Below, piece by piece: positions 1 through 7,975 of a DNA stretch of 37,510 nt; position 1 is the first letter of the stretch, and every line of letters starts with the position of its first letter. Source of the DNA: Bdellovibrionales bacterium (lineage in GTDB: Bacteria; Bdellovibrionota; UBA1018); contig JAEUWC010000011.1 of assembly GCA_016786465.1 (NCBI GenBank), positions 1-37,510 of the forward strand, read 5' to 3'. The position numbers and the translations under genes were made by a program. The notes beneath the pieces were generated by a model, which made no database searches, was not told where the DNA came from, and was given only the letters and a program-made list of their open reading frames with translations.

Positions 1-708
1 GAAAACCAGTGCACCGATGAAAGCCGACTTCACTTTCAGACGGACCGGGCAAAGCAGCATGTACGTGCCCATCACGAATCCCACGCTGACCAATGCCAGA
101 AGAATCTTGGTTTTAGCCGCGTAATAGAAAAACATTTTCAAACCACTGGGCCACTTTTCCATCCAGTACGGCAATGCTTCTGCGGCGTTCACGATTTCAG
201 TGAACATCAACGTCGAAACAAAAGCTGCGAAAAGTCCAAGCATCGCTGCAGCTAGAACAAACTGCGTGGTGTGCGCGCGGTGATGGTGTTCGTGATCATT
301 TGGAATTCCATTCATCGCGTTTAAAAGTGCGGCAAAAAGACCCACACCCGACCACCCCAGAAGAATGGCGTTCATCCAGCTGGACATCGCCGTCCCCTTG
401 ACGACATCGAACAAGCCTTTTTCAATCCAGTTCTGCATTCCTGGGACAAAGTCTCGCAGGGTTGTGACCACCATCGGTGCCGACACCGCATTATTCGCGT
501 CCCCGATCATTTTGCTGACCAGGTAGACCGAAAACGCCAGAAGCGGGAAAACCGAAAAGATTACGTAGAAAGAAACCGACGCGGCCGATAGCCCCAAGTG
601 CCGGTGCTTGTAATCGGTAAATGCGGAAATCAATGTCGACACCAGTTTTTGCGCGACTTGGTTGGTTCCCTGGATCATCTTGTCTTCGATATTTGAGATT
701 TTGGACAT
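1..708 (-). CDS. YihY/BrkB-family inner-membrane protein (partial, 3' end outside window)
   Basis: The reading frame is open for 236 codons from an ATG at 706-708 to the window edge, so the C-terminus is missing. The product starts MSKISNIEDKMIQG and has several hydrophobic segments, with the early stretch YKHRHLGLSAASVSFYVIFSVFPLLAFSVYL typical in layout of the YihY/BrkB family (A-x-S-x-x-F-Y-x-x-x-S-x-F-P-L). A His-rich cytoplasmic loop (HEHHHRAH) lies in the middle. The family is an integral membrane family once wrongly called ribonuclease BN; its transport role is not firmly known. No Shine-Dalgarno sequence precedes the ATG; a perfect 16-bp palindrome lies 1 nt upstream of it. The gene is divergent from the membrane-protein gene at 771. 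The family call rests on pattern recognition of the translated frame. Confidence 0.8.
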   Translation of the reverse strand, partial: MSKISNIEDKMIQGTNQVAQKLVSTLISAFTDYKHRHLGLSAASVSFYVIFSVFPLLAFSVYLVSKMIGDANNAVSAPMVVTTLRDFVPGMQNWIEKGLFDVVKGTAMSSWMNAILLGWSGVGLFAALLNAMNGIPNDHEHHHRAHTTQFVLAAAMLGLFAAFVSTLMFTEIVNAAEALPYWMEKWPSGLKMFFYYAAKTKILLALVSVGFVMGTYMLLCPVRLKVKSAFIGALVF

Positions 709-729
709 ATAGACCGATCGGTCTAAACG
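701..729 (+). promoter_or_regulatory. Promoter with 16-bp palindromic operator (TetR-type candidate)
   Basis: TAGACCGATCGGTCTA at 710-725 is a perfect palindrome. It sits in the 17-bp spacer between TTGGAC (701-706) and TAAACG (724-729), a weak but correctly spaced -35/-10 pair reading toward the gene at 771. It also lies directly before the start codon of the divergent YihY gene. Its size and symmetry resemble TetR-family operators. No regulator gene is in the window, so the binding protein is inferred. Confidence 0.5.
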
Positions 730-770
730 TGCAGAAGCTTGATCTTTCTGCGGCGAGTCAGGAGCAGGTT

Positions 771-1403
771 TTGCCAAGGCGCAAATTTCAGATTCAGATC
801 GACGGAAGGCCTGAACAGCTAGCGGTCATTCTGGGCTTTTTCAATAAAAAGGCCACCCTTGAAATGGGGGGCGTTACCTTGGGAACCACAGAAAATCTGG
901 ATCAAGGGATCGAATTCAAACTGCGCGACGGAAGCCTTTTGAAGGTTCAGATGAACACCAAAACTTGGCCGCGAGATCTGATCATCCTAAGGGACGGATT
1001 GCCGGTTCCGGGTTCCGATTCTCATCCCAGGACCCAACTGAAGGGCGCGCTTGCAGTGATGATTTTGATCGGTTCCCTGAACGTTGGCATTGGGATCTTC
1101 ACATTCGCAACGGGGTCACTTCGGCTTGCATTGGCGGGCGCAGGTTGGGGCACAGTGATTTTTGGAATCGCGTTTTTCGTTTTGGCGGTGCCCGTGGGCT
1201 ATACTTATCGCACGGGAAAAGCACGGGTTTTGGCTTTGATTGGGCTCAGTCTGGCCATTCTTATTTTCTTGGGTGATGCTGCCGGAACAGTTTACTTAGC
1301 GACCCAAGGAAGTACGACCATGAACCCCGTGGGCTGGGTCATCATGCGTGTCGTGTTGATTGTTCAAATGTGTCGTGCATTGCCGGGGCTAATACGGACA
1401 TGA
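771..1403 (+). CDS. Hypothetical polytopic membrane protein, first gene of a pair
   Basis: I do not recognise a family. The frame is open from 621, but the start is placed at TTG 771 because AGGAG at 760-764 is an ideal ribosome binding site 6 nt upstream, and an earlier start would read through the YihY start region. This gives 210 residues beginning MPRRKFQIQIDGRP. The first ~85 residues are a soluble, beta-rich-looking region (QIQIDGRPEQLAVILGFF..., LGTTENLDQG). The rest has about four hydrophobic segments, roughly residues 90-110, 115-140, 150-165 and 175-195, so it is probably an inner-membrane protein with a cytoplasmic N-terminal domain. Its stop overlaps the next gene's ATG by 4 nt (ATGA), so the two are probably co-translated. 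The palindrome at 710-725 may regulate it. Confidence 0.65.
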   Translation: MPRRKFQIQIDGRPEQLAVILGFFNKKATLEMGGVTLGTTENLDQGIEFKLRDGSLLKVQMNTKTWPRDLIILRDGLPVPGSDSHPRTQLKGALAVMILIGSLNVGIGIFTFATGSLRLALAGAGWGTVIFGIAFFVLAVPVGYTYRTGKARVLALIGLSLAILIFLGDAAGTVYLATQGSTTMNPVGWVIMRVVLIVQMCRALPGLIRT

Positions 1404-1912
1404 AAGCCCCAGCCTTAACCCTTTTCCTGATTCTTTCCGCCTGCGCTAGTCCGCCCGTCAAAGGACCCGACGCGACGAAGGATCCGGTGGGACGATTTGT
1501 TTGGGCACCCTTCACGGTTCTTCTGGAAACCTATGCCGGCTGCCTTAAGGAATCTGAAGTTCGAGTCGAACTTTTTGCCGAAGAAGGTCGGCGAATCGAT
1601 TTCAGCGCACGCCTGGAATTTTCGAAAGTTGAACCTTTTGAACCGACGCTCAAGGAATTTCGGGTCAAGGTCATCAAAGCCACCGACCTAGATCCAAAGG
1701 TCGTCGCCGCAACGTTAGCTTGTTCTGAAGTCACCCAGGATGTGGTGAATCGTCTTTGGAAGAATCACTTTGATCAAATCGCACGTGAAAAACATGGGTT
1801 ACTGGATTCAGACCGCTTCACCGCAACAGGAACGCTTTACCCCGAATTTGACGGCAAGGTCGTCGATTCAGTCGGTTTTACCCGTATCGTTCTTCAACCA
1901 ATCGGCGATTAA
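1400..1912 (+). CDS. Hypothetical lipoprotein, coupled to the upstream membrane protein
   Basis: The 170-residue product begins MKAPALTLFLILSAC, a short signal peptide with a lipobox (L-S-A-C, Cys15), followed by a Pro/Lys/Asp-rich spacer (ASPPVKGPDATKDP). The mature part is soluble and mixed alpha/beta in appearance; I recognise no domain. Two further cysteines lie in the mature part (in YAGCLKE and LACSEV). The start is the ATG at 1400-1402, which overlaps the upstream stop as ATGA; the longer frame start at 1370 would bury the signal peptide. The 3' end overlaps the convergent thioredoxin-like gene by 45 bp (1868-1912), so the two mRNAs have complementary tails. A cell-envelope location is inferred from the signal. 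Confidence 0.7.
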   Translation: MKAPALTLFLILSACASPPVKGPDATKDPVGRFVWAPFTVLLETYAGCLKESEVRVELFAEEGRRIDFSARLEFSKVEPFEPTLKEFRVKVIKATDLDPKVVAATLACSEVTQDVVNRLWKNHFDQIAREKHGLLDSDRFTATGTLYPEFDGKVVDSVGFTRIVLQPIGD

Positions 1913-2452
1913 GCCGCGAATTCGCCCGCTGTTCCAGTCGCGTTCTCCACGCTCAAGCATCAAGACTTCGCCTTTTGAATTCAAAATAGCGGTCAGGGGA
2001 ATCGCGTGCACATCAAAGATTTCGGCAATGTCGCTTTCAGGATCCATCAGAACCGGAAACTTCATTCCCAGATCCGCGGCCATCTTTTCAACACGACCAT
2101 CTTTCTTTTCGTCCAGGTTCACTGCGATCACTTCAAACCCTTGATCTTTGAATTGATTCCAGGTTTGTACGATCGACGGCATTTCAACGACACAGGACGA
2201 ACACCAGGTCGCCCAGAAATTGACCATGATGATTTTCTTGGTCGCAGCCAGTTCAGAAAACCGAAGATCACCACCGCCCATTTTTTTTCCGGCAAAGTCG
2301 GGGACGATTACCCCGACTTTGACCAAAGAATTAGAATCGACGCCTTGGTATTTCTGCCAAAGGAAGAAGACGAAGCTCAGTCCGAAAACCACTAGGGTCA
2401 AGATCAAGACGGGCTTCAAAACCTGCCAAAGCGTGGCCTTCTTCTGTTCCAT
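1868..2452 (-). CDS. Membrane-anchored TlpA/ResA-like thiol-disulfide oxidoreductase
   Basis: The 194-residue protein has one N-terminal membrane anchor (about residues 13-32) and a periplasmic thioredoxin fold. The active site is W80-A-T-W-C84-S-S-C87, and the cis-proline loop is A-I-P152-L-T. The core V-N-F-W-A-T-W-C...E-M-P is typical of the AhpC-TSA/TlpA group. Such proteins reduce periplasmic disulfides, often for cytochrome c maturation or for particular clients; no cytochrome genes are nearby. A perfect TATAAT box lies at 2460-2465 with only 7 nt before the ATG, so the message may be leaderless. It overlaps the convergent lipoprotein gene by 45 bp. The upstream gene on the same strand is another lipoprotein. 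Confidence 0.88.
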   Translation of the reverse strand: MEQKKATLWQVLKPVLILTLVVFGLSFVFFLWQKYQGVDSNSLVKVGVIVPDFAGKKMGGGDLRFSELAATKKIIMVNFWATWCSSCVVEMPSIVQTWNQFKDQGFEVIAVNLDEKKDGRVEKMAADLGMKFPVLMDPESDIAEIFDVHAIPLTAILNSKGEVLMLERGERDWNSGRIRGLIADWLKNDTGKTD

Positions 2453-2465
2453 GCCCCTGATTATA
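2453..2465 (-). promoter_or_regulatory. Consensus -10 box abutting the TlpA-like start codon
   Basis: Read on the minus strand, TATAAT (2465 to 2460) is followed by caggggc and then ATG at 2452. The transcription start expected 6-7 nt after a -10 box falls on or next to the start codon. No good -35 is visible. This predicts a leaderless transcript, although AGGGG just before the ATG could also act as a very close ribosome binding site. Confidence 0.5.
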
Positions 2466-2471
2466 CGCAGG

Positions 2472-3059
2472 TTATCGGATCACGTTCACGTCAAAATTAA
2501 GGCTGGTACGGACTTCTTTCGTCCCCGGATAGAACAGATCGACTTTCAGCGTAAAGGTTTCGCCTTCGCGAACCACCGTAGACGAGCTCTGCATGGACCA
2601 AAGGTCCAGTTTGATGACGGCGTTTTCGCCTTCTTGGTAAATGGGTTGCCCGAAGATCAAGATTCGATCGTCAAAGCCAATGTCCAACTTTCGTCCGGTG
2701 GATTTTTGGATCGCGTAAACGTCCATATCATCGGAATTCGTCGACAAAAGATCGTAGTGGTAAAGGGTCATGTCCAGTTTCACAGGTGTGTGGTGTTCGG
2801 CGGGCAATTGCAGCGCAGTTTCACCCGTGAAAGACATTGGGTCGGACGTGGCGACCTGACCGCTTCCGTGTGAATTCATACCGGGTGCGAAAAGAGCGTT
2901 CGTCAGCGTCATCGATTCGTGAACGCCTAAGCCCGACTGACCCTTTCTATTGGCGCGAAGGCGGGCTTCCACATACGTCGCTTCATCTTGGCAACCGCTT
3001 AAGACCACCAAGCCCGTCACCGCTGCAACCATCGTCATTTTCTGAATCAAAGTTTTCAT
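2472..3059 (-). CDS. Hypothetical lipoprotein
   Basis: The 195-residue product begins MKTLIQKMTMVAAVTGLVVLSGC, a clear type II signal peptide with lipobox L-S-G-C, then QDEATYVEARLRANRKG. The mature part has alternating polar and hydrophobic stretches that suggest a beta-sandwich (LDMTLYHYDLL, AVIKLDLWSM, FTLKVDLFYPG, SLNFDVNVIR), but no family is recognised. The start at ATG 3057-3059 is preferred because GAAGGG lies 7 nt upstream; an ATG two codons earlier (3063-3065) is too close to that site. It probably acts at the envelope. It ends 19 nt before the TlpA-like gene on the same strand. It is divergent from the mini-pilin gene across a 158-bp gap filled with inverted repeats. Confidence 0.72.
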   Translation of the reverse strand: MKTLIQKMTMVAAVTGLVVLSGCQDEATYVEARLRANRKGQSGLGVHESMTLTNALFAPGMNSHGSGQVATSDPMSFTGETALQLPAEHHTPVKLDMTLYHYDLLSTNSDDMDVYAIQKSTGRKLDIGFDDRILIFGQPIYQEGENAVIKLDLWSMQSSSTVVREGETFTLKVDLFYPGTKEVRTSLNFDVNVIR

Positions 3060-3150
3060 TTTCATCCCTTCGTTAGTGCCCCGTTCCCTGTGGGCGTTTG
3101 CTTCTGATGTTTTGGGTATCGTTTGTTTCTGGGCGAGAAACAATGGGGTT

Positions 3151-3210
3151 TGGAACGGGCTGTTCCAGAATTGGAGCGCTCCTTGCTGTTTCTGGAACAG
3201 TCCCTATACT
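3151..3210 (+). promoter_or_regulatory. Promoter with nested TGGAAC/GTTCCA inverted repeats
   Basis: TATACT (3205-3210) with TTGCTG (3183-3188) and a 16-bp spacer forms a promoter reading toward the pilin-like gene. Three half-sites surround it: TGGAAC 3151-3156, GTTCCA 3162-3167 and TGGAAC 3193-3198. The last two belong to an 11-bp perfect inverted repeat, CTGTTCCAGAA (3160-3170) and TTCTGGAACAG (3190-3200). Between them is the palindrome GGAGCGCTCC (3173-3182). One half-site lies inside the promoter spacer, a classic repressor position. The cognate regulator is unknown. Confidence 0.55.
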
Positions 3211-3217
3211 GGTAGGG

Positions 3218-3424
3218 ATGGGTCTTTTGGCGAAAGTTCGAAAAACTGAAGAAGGTCAAGCACTTGTGGAATTCATGCTGACTTTGATGCTGGCGATGCT
3301 GATCGTCGCGGGCATCGGGACCTTGTTTCGAAAATCGCTTTTTAAGTTCTGGACCAGCATTTCAAAGGAAGTTTCCGGCGCTTGCCCGGATTGCACTCCG
3401 GCGCCCGAAATCAAAAACAATTAA
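3218..3424 (+). CDS. Small TadE/Flp-type prepilin-like protein
   Basis: The 68-residue product reads MGLLAKVRKTEEGQALVEF and then a single hydrophobic segment of about 20 residues (LTLMLAMLIVAGIGTLF). G-QALVEF matches the prepilin cleavage signature of Flp pilins and TadE-like pseudopilins: Gly at -1, Glu at +5 and an aromatic at +6. The mature protein would be about 55 residues with a C-terminal tail that contains two cysteines (GACPDC). I see no tad/cpa assembly or prepilin peptidase genes here, so assembly genes must be elsewhere if it is functional. Start choice: ATG 3218 lies 7 nt after a TATACT -10 box, suggesting a leaderless mRNA; TTG 3227 with TAGGGA upstream is an alternative. The stop is 2 nt from the convergent rlmE stop. 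Confidence 0.65.
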   Translation: MGLLAKVRKTEEGQALVEFMLTLMLAMLIVAGIGTLFRKSLFKFWTSISKEVSGACPDCTPAPEIKNN

Positions 3425-3426
3425 CC

Positions 3427-4020
3427 TTAGCCGCGAAATCCCCTGGCGATCAGGAAAATTTCTTTCGATTCTTTTCGAGTACTTTCGGGTCGAAGCACGT
3501 CGACTTTTGAAAACCCTTCACGAAGCTTGGTTCGAAATCCTTCGAACTCGTTGCTGTGAAAAAGTTTGGCGACAAAAGTGCCATCTTTCTTTAAAAACTT
3601 TTTGGCCGTTTCCAGGGCCAATTCGCAAAGTTCCAATGAACGCATCTGATCCTGCATTTTCACGCCCGTGGTTTTTGGCGCCATATCGGACAAAACCACG
3701 TCAAACGGCGGTTCGATCAGCGCGTCTTTCATGATCTGTTCTAAGTTGATGTCGCGCATGTCTGCGGTGATGAAGCGGCAATTGGGCAAAGTGATCTTGA
3801 TCGGCTGCAAATCGATTCCTAAGACGCGACCATTCGTTCCGACTTTTTTCGAAGCGTATTGCGACCAAGACCCCGGAGCAGCGCCCAGGTCCAAAATCTT
3901 TTGATTGCTGAAGATGATCTTCAACCTTTGGTCGATCTCTTGAAGTTTGAAGACCGAACGTGCGGCGAAGTTTTCTTTCTTCGCTTTGTGGAAGAAATAG
4001 TCTTTGGGGTTGTAAGCCAT
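3427..4020 (-). CDS. rlmE: 23S rRNA (uridine-2'-O-)methyltransferase RlmE (FtsJ/RrmJ)
   Basis: The 197-residue product is a full-length RlmE-type methyltransferase, which methylates the 2'-O of U2552 in the 23S rRNA A-loop using S-adenosylmethionine. The SAM site is D44-LGAAPGSWSQ. The catalytic tetrad of the family fits K25, D112 (in SDMAPKTTG), K152 (in VAKLF) and E187 (in SKEIF); the spacing 87/40/35 is close to that of the E. coli enzyme (86/40/35). It starts at ATG 4018-4020. AAAAGGAG upstream could be a somewhat distant ribosome binding site, but it belongs to a short repeat also found at 32009. The gene is single, convergent with the mini-pilin and divergent from the DUF3943 gene. Confidence 0.95.
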   Translation of the reverse strand: MAYNPKDYFFHKAKKENFAARSVFKLQEIDQRLKIIFSNQKILDLGAAPGSWSQYASKKVGTNGRVLGIDLQPIKITLPNCRFITADMRDINLEQIMKDALIEPPFDVVLSDMAPKTTGVKMQDQMRSLELCELALETAKKFLKKDGTFVAKLFHSNEFEGFRTKLREGFSKVDVLRPESTRKESKEIFLIARGFRG

Positions 4021-4023
4021 AAT

Positions 4024-4040
4024 AGGTGCCTGCTCCTTTT
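4024..4040. repeat. 17-bp dispersed intergenic repeat, copy 1
   Basis: AGGTGCCTGCTCCTTTT at 4024-4040 recurs exactly, in inverted orientation, at 32009-32025. Here it lies 3 bp upstream of rlmE and forms an imperfect inverted repeat with GAGCACCT at 4042-4049. A related palindrome beginning AGGTGCCTG follows ftsZ at 30548. All three are intergenic. A REP-like element is possible; in this copy part of it may also serve as the rlmE ribosome binding site. Confidence 0.5.
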
Positions 4041-4181
4041 AGAGCACCTGCGTCATATGAGCAAAGCCTTTTCGCGTGTCTGGGGCTTAGACAGTTGGGT
4101 CAAATTTACCAGTTAATTACAAATAAAATCAAATATTTAGGTCGTGAAATCTGGCCTAAGCATTGCACTTCAACGAAGTAC

Positions 4182-5213
4182 ATGAAGACCCGTTTTCTGA
4201 CCTTCTTGGCGATCTTGTTCAATTCTGCGACCGCCTTCGCACAAATCCCCGGCTATTTGGCGCCCAACGGGGCCATCGCAGTGGTGGTTTCCAAGGATGA
4301 AGTCAAAGTCGCCCCAGGCGATCCTCAGGCGCATATTTGCATCAGCAACGATTGGTTTGATCTGGACATGCGGATTCACCAACTGGTCCGGGTCGAAAAA
4401 GAAACGATCCCGTTTGCGTTCAACGCTGAACTTTCAAAAAGTAATAACGCCTATTGCTTTGATACCCAAAAAATTCCACACGGCCGCGAAGGAACTTTCG
4501 AAGAAATCTTAGCGCGCATTGAAATGCTTTCGAACGACCAAGTGATGGTCCCGGTTTCCAAAGAAACCATCGCTGAAATTCAAAGCGCTCCCGAACCGGA
4601 ACAAACACAAGGCGAAAAGCTTGCACAAGGCTTGATTCCTGCCCAGGTTCCATCCCCTAACCCTTCGCCGACTTTCTATCACCTTCGCAATGAAGACAAA
4701 TCGCTGGGAAGAAAGCTTCTTCGCGCAGAAGCCATCGTCGGCGGCGTCGAAGTTGTCGGAATGGCTTCGCTGATGCTTCTACCGCCATCGATTACGAACT
4801 GGCCAGACAAGCCTTGGCTAAAAGCGGGCGCAAACCTCAAGAAGGCGTGGACGCAACCCCCGCACTTTGACAAGGACCACTGGGCGATCAATTACATCGG
4901 ACATCCTTACTCGGGCGCTCTTTATTACAATTCTTTGCGCAGCCAGCGCGCGACGATTCTGCAATCGTTTCTTTTTTCGGTCGTTGAATCGACGATCTGG
5001 GAATACTTGGTCGAAGCCATTTCGGAACGCCCTTCCATTCAAGATCTTTTCATCACGCCTGTGGTGGGATCGGCCCTAGGTGAACTAACCCACCGTGCGA
5101 CGATGCGCATGCGCCGGGGCGGATTCAAGCCGTTGGAAAAAGCGGCCGTTTTGATTTTGAACCCGACGTACGTCATCAATAACGGATTCAAAGAAAAGAA
5201 GCGCGCGAAGTAA
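4182..5213 (+). CDS. DUF3943-family exported protein
   Basis: The 343-residue product begins with a signal peptide, MKTRFLTFLAILFNSATAFA, with probable cleavage after AFA. Residues 20-150 form a soluble domain with no recognised family, and a Pro-rich linker follows (PAQVPSPNPSPTF). The C-terminal ~150 residues resemble DUF3943: INYIGHPYSGALYYN, then SVVESTIWEYLVEAISERPSIQDLFITPVVGSALGE. That domain has no proven function; it occurs in envelope proteins and contains conserved polar residues in helical, membrane-like segments. The start at ATG 4182 is chosen because the signal peptide begins there; the frame is open from 4026. The 161-bp upstream gap is AT-rich near 4110-4140, but I find no convincing promoter. 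It is convergent with the PilZ gene, 12 bp away. Confidence 0.72.
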   Translation: MKTRFLTFLAILFNSATAFAQIPGYLAPNGAIAVVVSKDEVKVAPGDPQAHICISNDWFDLDMRIHQLVRVEKETIPFAFNAELSKSNNAYCFDTQKIPHGREGTFEEILARIEMLSNDQVMVPVSKETIAEIQSAPEPEQTQGEKLAQGLIPAQVPSPNPSPTFYHLRNEDKSLGRKLLRAEAIVGGVEVVGMASLMLLPPSITNWPDKPWLKAGANLKKAWTQPPHFDKDHWAINYIGHPYSGALYYNSLRSQRATILQSFLFSVVESTIWEYLVEAISERPSIQDLFITPVVGSALGELTHRATMRMRRGGFKPLEKAAVLILNPTYVINNGFKEKKRAK

Positions 5214-5225
5214 TTCGCCGCCAAG

Positions 5226-7026
<1,801 letters not shown>

Positions 7027-7034
7027 TCATCAGA

Positions 7035-7919
7035 TCACCACTTGTAGTGGCGGATGTGTTCACCGCGTTCAGCGATTTGGCTGGCAGATCGAATCCCCAC
7101 TTCCAGGTGAAGATCCGTGTACTTTCTGAAAACAGCCTTAGCGGATTTCTTGGTCTTGATCCCTCCGCGCTTCAGCGGAAGGTCGGAAACCAGAAGAAGT
7201 GCTCCGATGGGAACCTTGCTTGCGAAACCCGCAACAAAAAGGGTCGCAGTTTCCATATCAATTGCCAAGGCCCGTTCTTCGTAAAGGTCTGCTTTAAACC
7301 GGTCGTCAAATTCCCAAAAGCGGTAGTCGGTCGTGTGGACAACCCCGGTGCGGTAGTCCAACCCGGCTTCCACGATGATTTGAGAAATGAATTTCTGAAT
7401 TTTGAAGGTCGGAAGGGCCGGGACCTGCGCTGGCATAAAATGCTGCGAAGCGCCTTCGTCGCGAATTGCCGCGGTAGGCAAAATAAAGTCGCCCACTTTC
7501 AGCGATCGGTGCAAGCCACCGCACATCCCCAGAAGGATCACTGCGGTCGGATTGACCATCGAAACCAATTCGATGATCAAGGCGGCCATCGGTGAACCGA
7601 TTGAAAAGTCGATGATGGAAACGCCGGCACGTTTGCTGTGGACCACGCTGACGGCAGAACCCTTGGTCCTTTCGTCGCCGCAGATGTTGTTAAAGCGTTC
7701 CAGATAGTATTCAAAATTCGTCAAAATGATTTGCTTTTGGAACTTCGAAGCCGGGCTTCCGCTGTATCGCTCGAGCATGTCGGTCGCGATCTTCTGCTTC
7801 GCCTTGTTGGCGTATATCCGATTGGTATTCGGAATCATGAAGGGATTGGTTTGCGCCCCAATGGGCTGATTTTGAAGAGGGGCCCTCTTCGGACTCTTTT
7901 TTGAGCTTTTCTTTGTCAT
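7035..7919 (-). CDS. AMP nucleosidase-like purine phosphorylase-family protein
   Basis: The 294-residue product is a nucleoside phosphorylase (PNP/UDP) superfamily protein. Visible features are GMCGGLHRSLKVGDFILPTAAIRDEGAS, a substrate loop of the family, and A-I-D-M-E-T-A-T-L-F, which binds ribose hydroxyls. Sequence and size suit the short AMP nucleosidase group (AMP + water to adenine + ribose 5-phosphate), which lacks the N-terminal regulatory domain of the E. coli enzyme. The first ~25 residues are a Lys/Ser-rich, probably disordered extension. Substrate is inferred; a 5'-methylthioadenosine or other purine nucleosidase is possible. No Shine-Dalgarno is seen; a -10-like TAAAAC lies 8 nt before ATG 7919. 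It lies divergent to the transglycosylase gene, 56 bp away. Confidence 0.8.
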   Translation of the reverse strand: MTKKSSKKSPKRAPLQNQPIGAQTNPFMIPNTNRIYANKAKQKIATDMLERYSGSPASKFQKQIILTNFEYYLERFNNICGDERTKGSAVSVVHSKRAGVSIIDFSIGSPMAALIIELVSMVNPTAVILLGMCGGLHRSLKVGDFILPTAAIRDEGASQHFMPAQVPALPTFKIQKFISQIIVEAGLDYRTGVVHTTDYRFWEFDDRFKADLYEERALAIDMETATLFVAGFASKVPIGALLLVSDLPLKRGGIKTKKSAKAVFRKYTDLHLEVGIRSASQIAERGEHIRHYKW

Positions 7920-7927
7920 TTCGGTAG

Positions 7928-7956
7928 GTTTTAGCCTTCTAGGCGAACGCGCGCAA
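7928..7956 (-). promoter_or_regulatory. Putative promoter abutting the AMP nucleosidase-like start
   Basis: On the minus strand TTGCGC (7956 to 7951) and TAAAAC (7933 to 7928) are separated by exactly 17 bp, and only 8 nt lie between the -10 and ATG 7919. Both hexamers are weak (3/6 and 4/6 matches), but the spacing is ideal and no ribosome binding site is seen, which fits a nearly leaderless transcript. Confidence 0.35.
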
Positions 7957-7975
7957 GCGTGTTAGTGGATGTTTC

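Noticed and set aside
1-708. Ribonuclease BN annotation for the first gene
   Set aside because: The family was named so in error; the sequence is a polytopic membrane protein with no nuclease motif.
621-770. N-terminal extension of the membrane-protein frame back to ATG 621
   Set aside because: This stretch is antisense to the start of the YihY gene and has no ribosome binding site; TTG 771 has AGGAG at ideal spacing.
965-1276. Open frame of 103 codons on the plus strand
   Set aside because: It lies wholly within the membrane-protein gene in another frame, with an arginine/histidine-rich composition typical of a shadow frame.
3160-3200. LexA (SOS) box in the mini-pilin promoter
   Set aside because: CTGT and ACAG are present but 33 bp apart; spacing does not fit CTGT-N8-ACAG, and GAAC-N5-GTTC does not fit the GAAC-N4-GTTC type.
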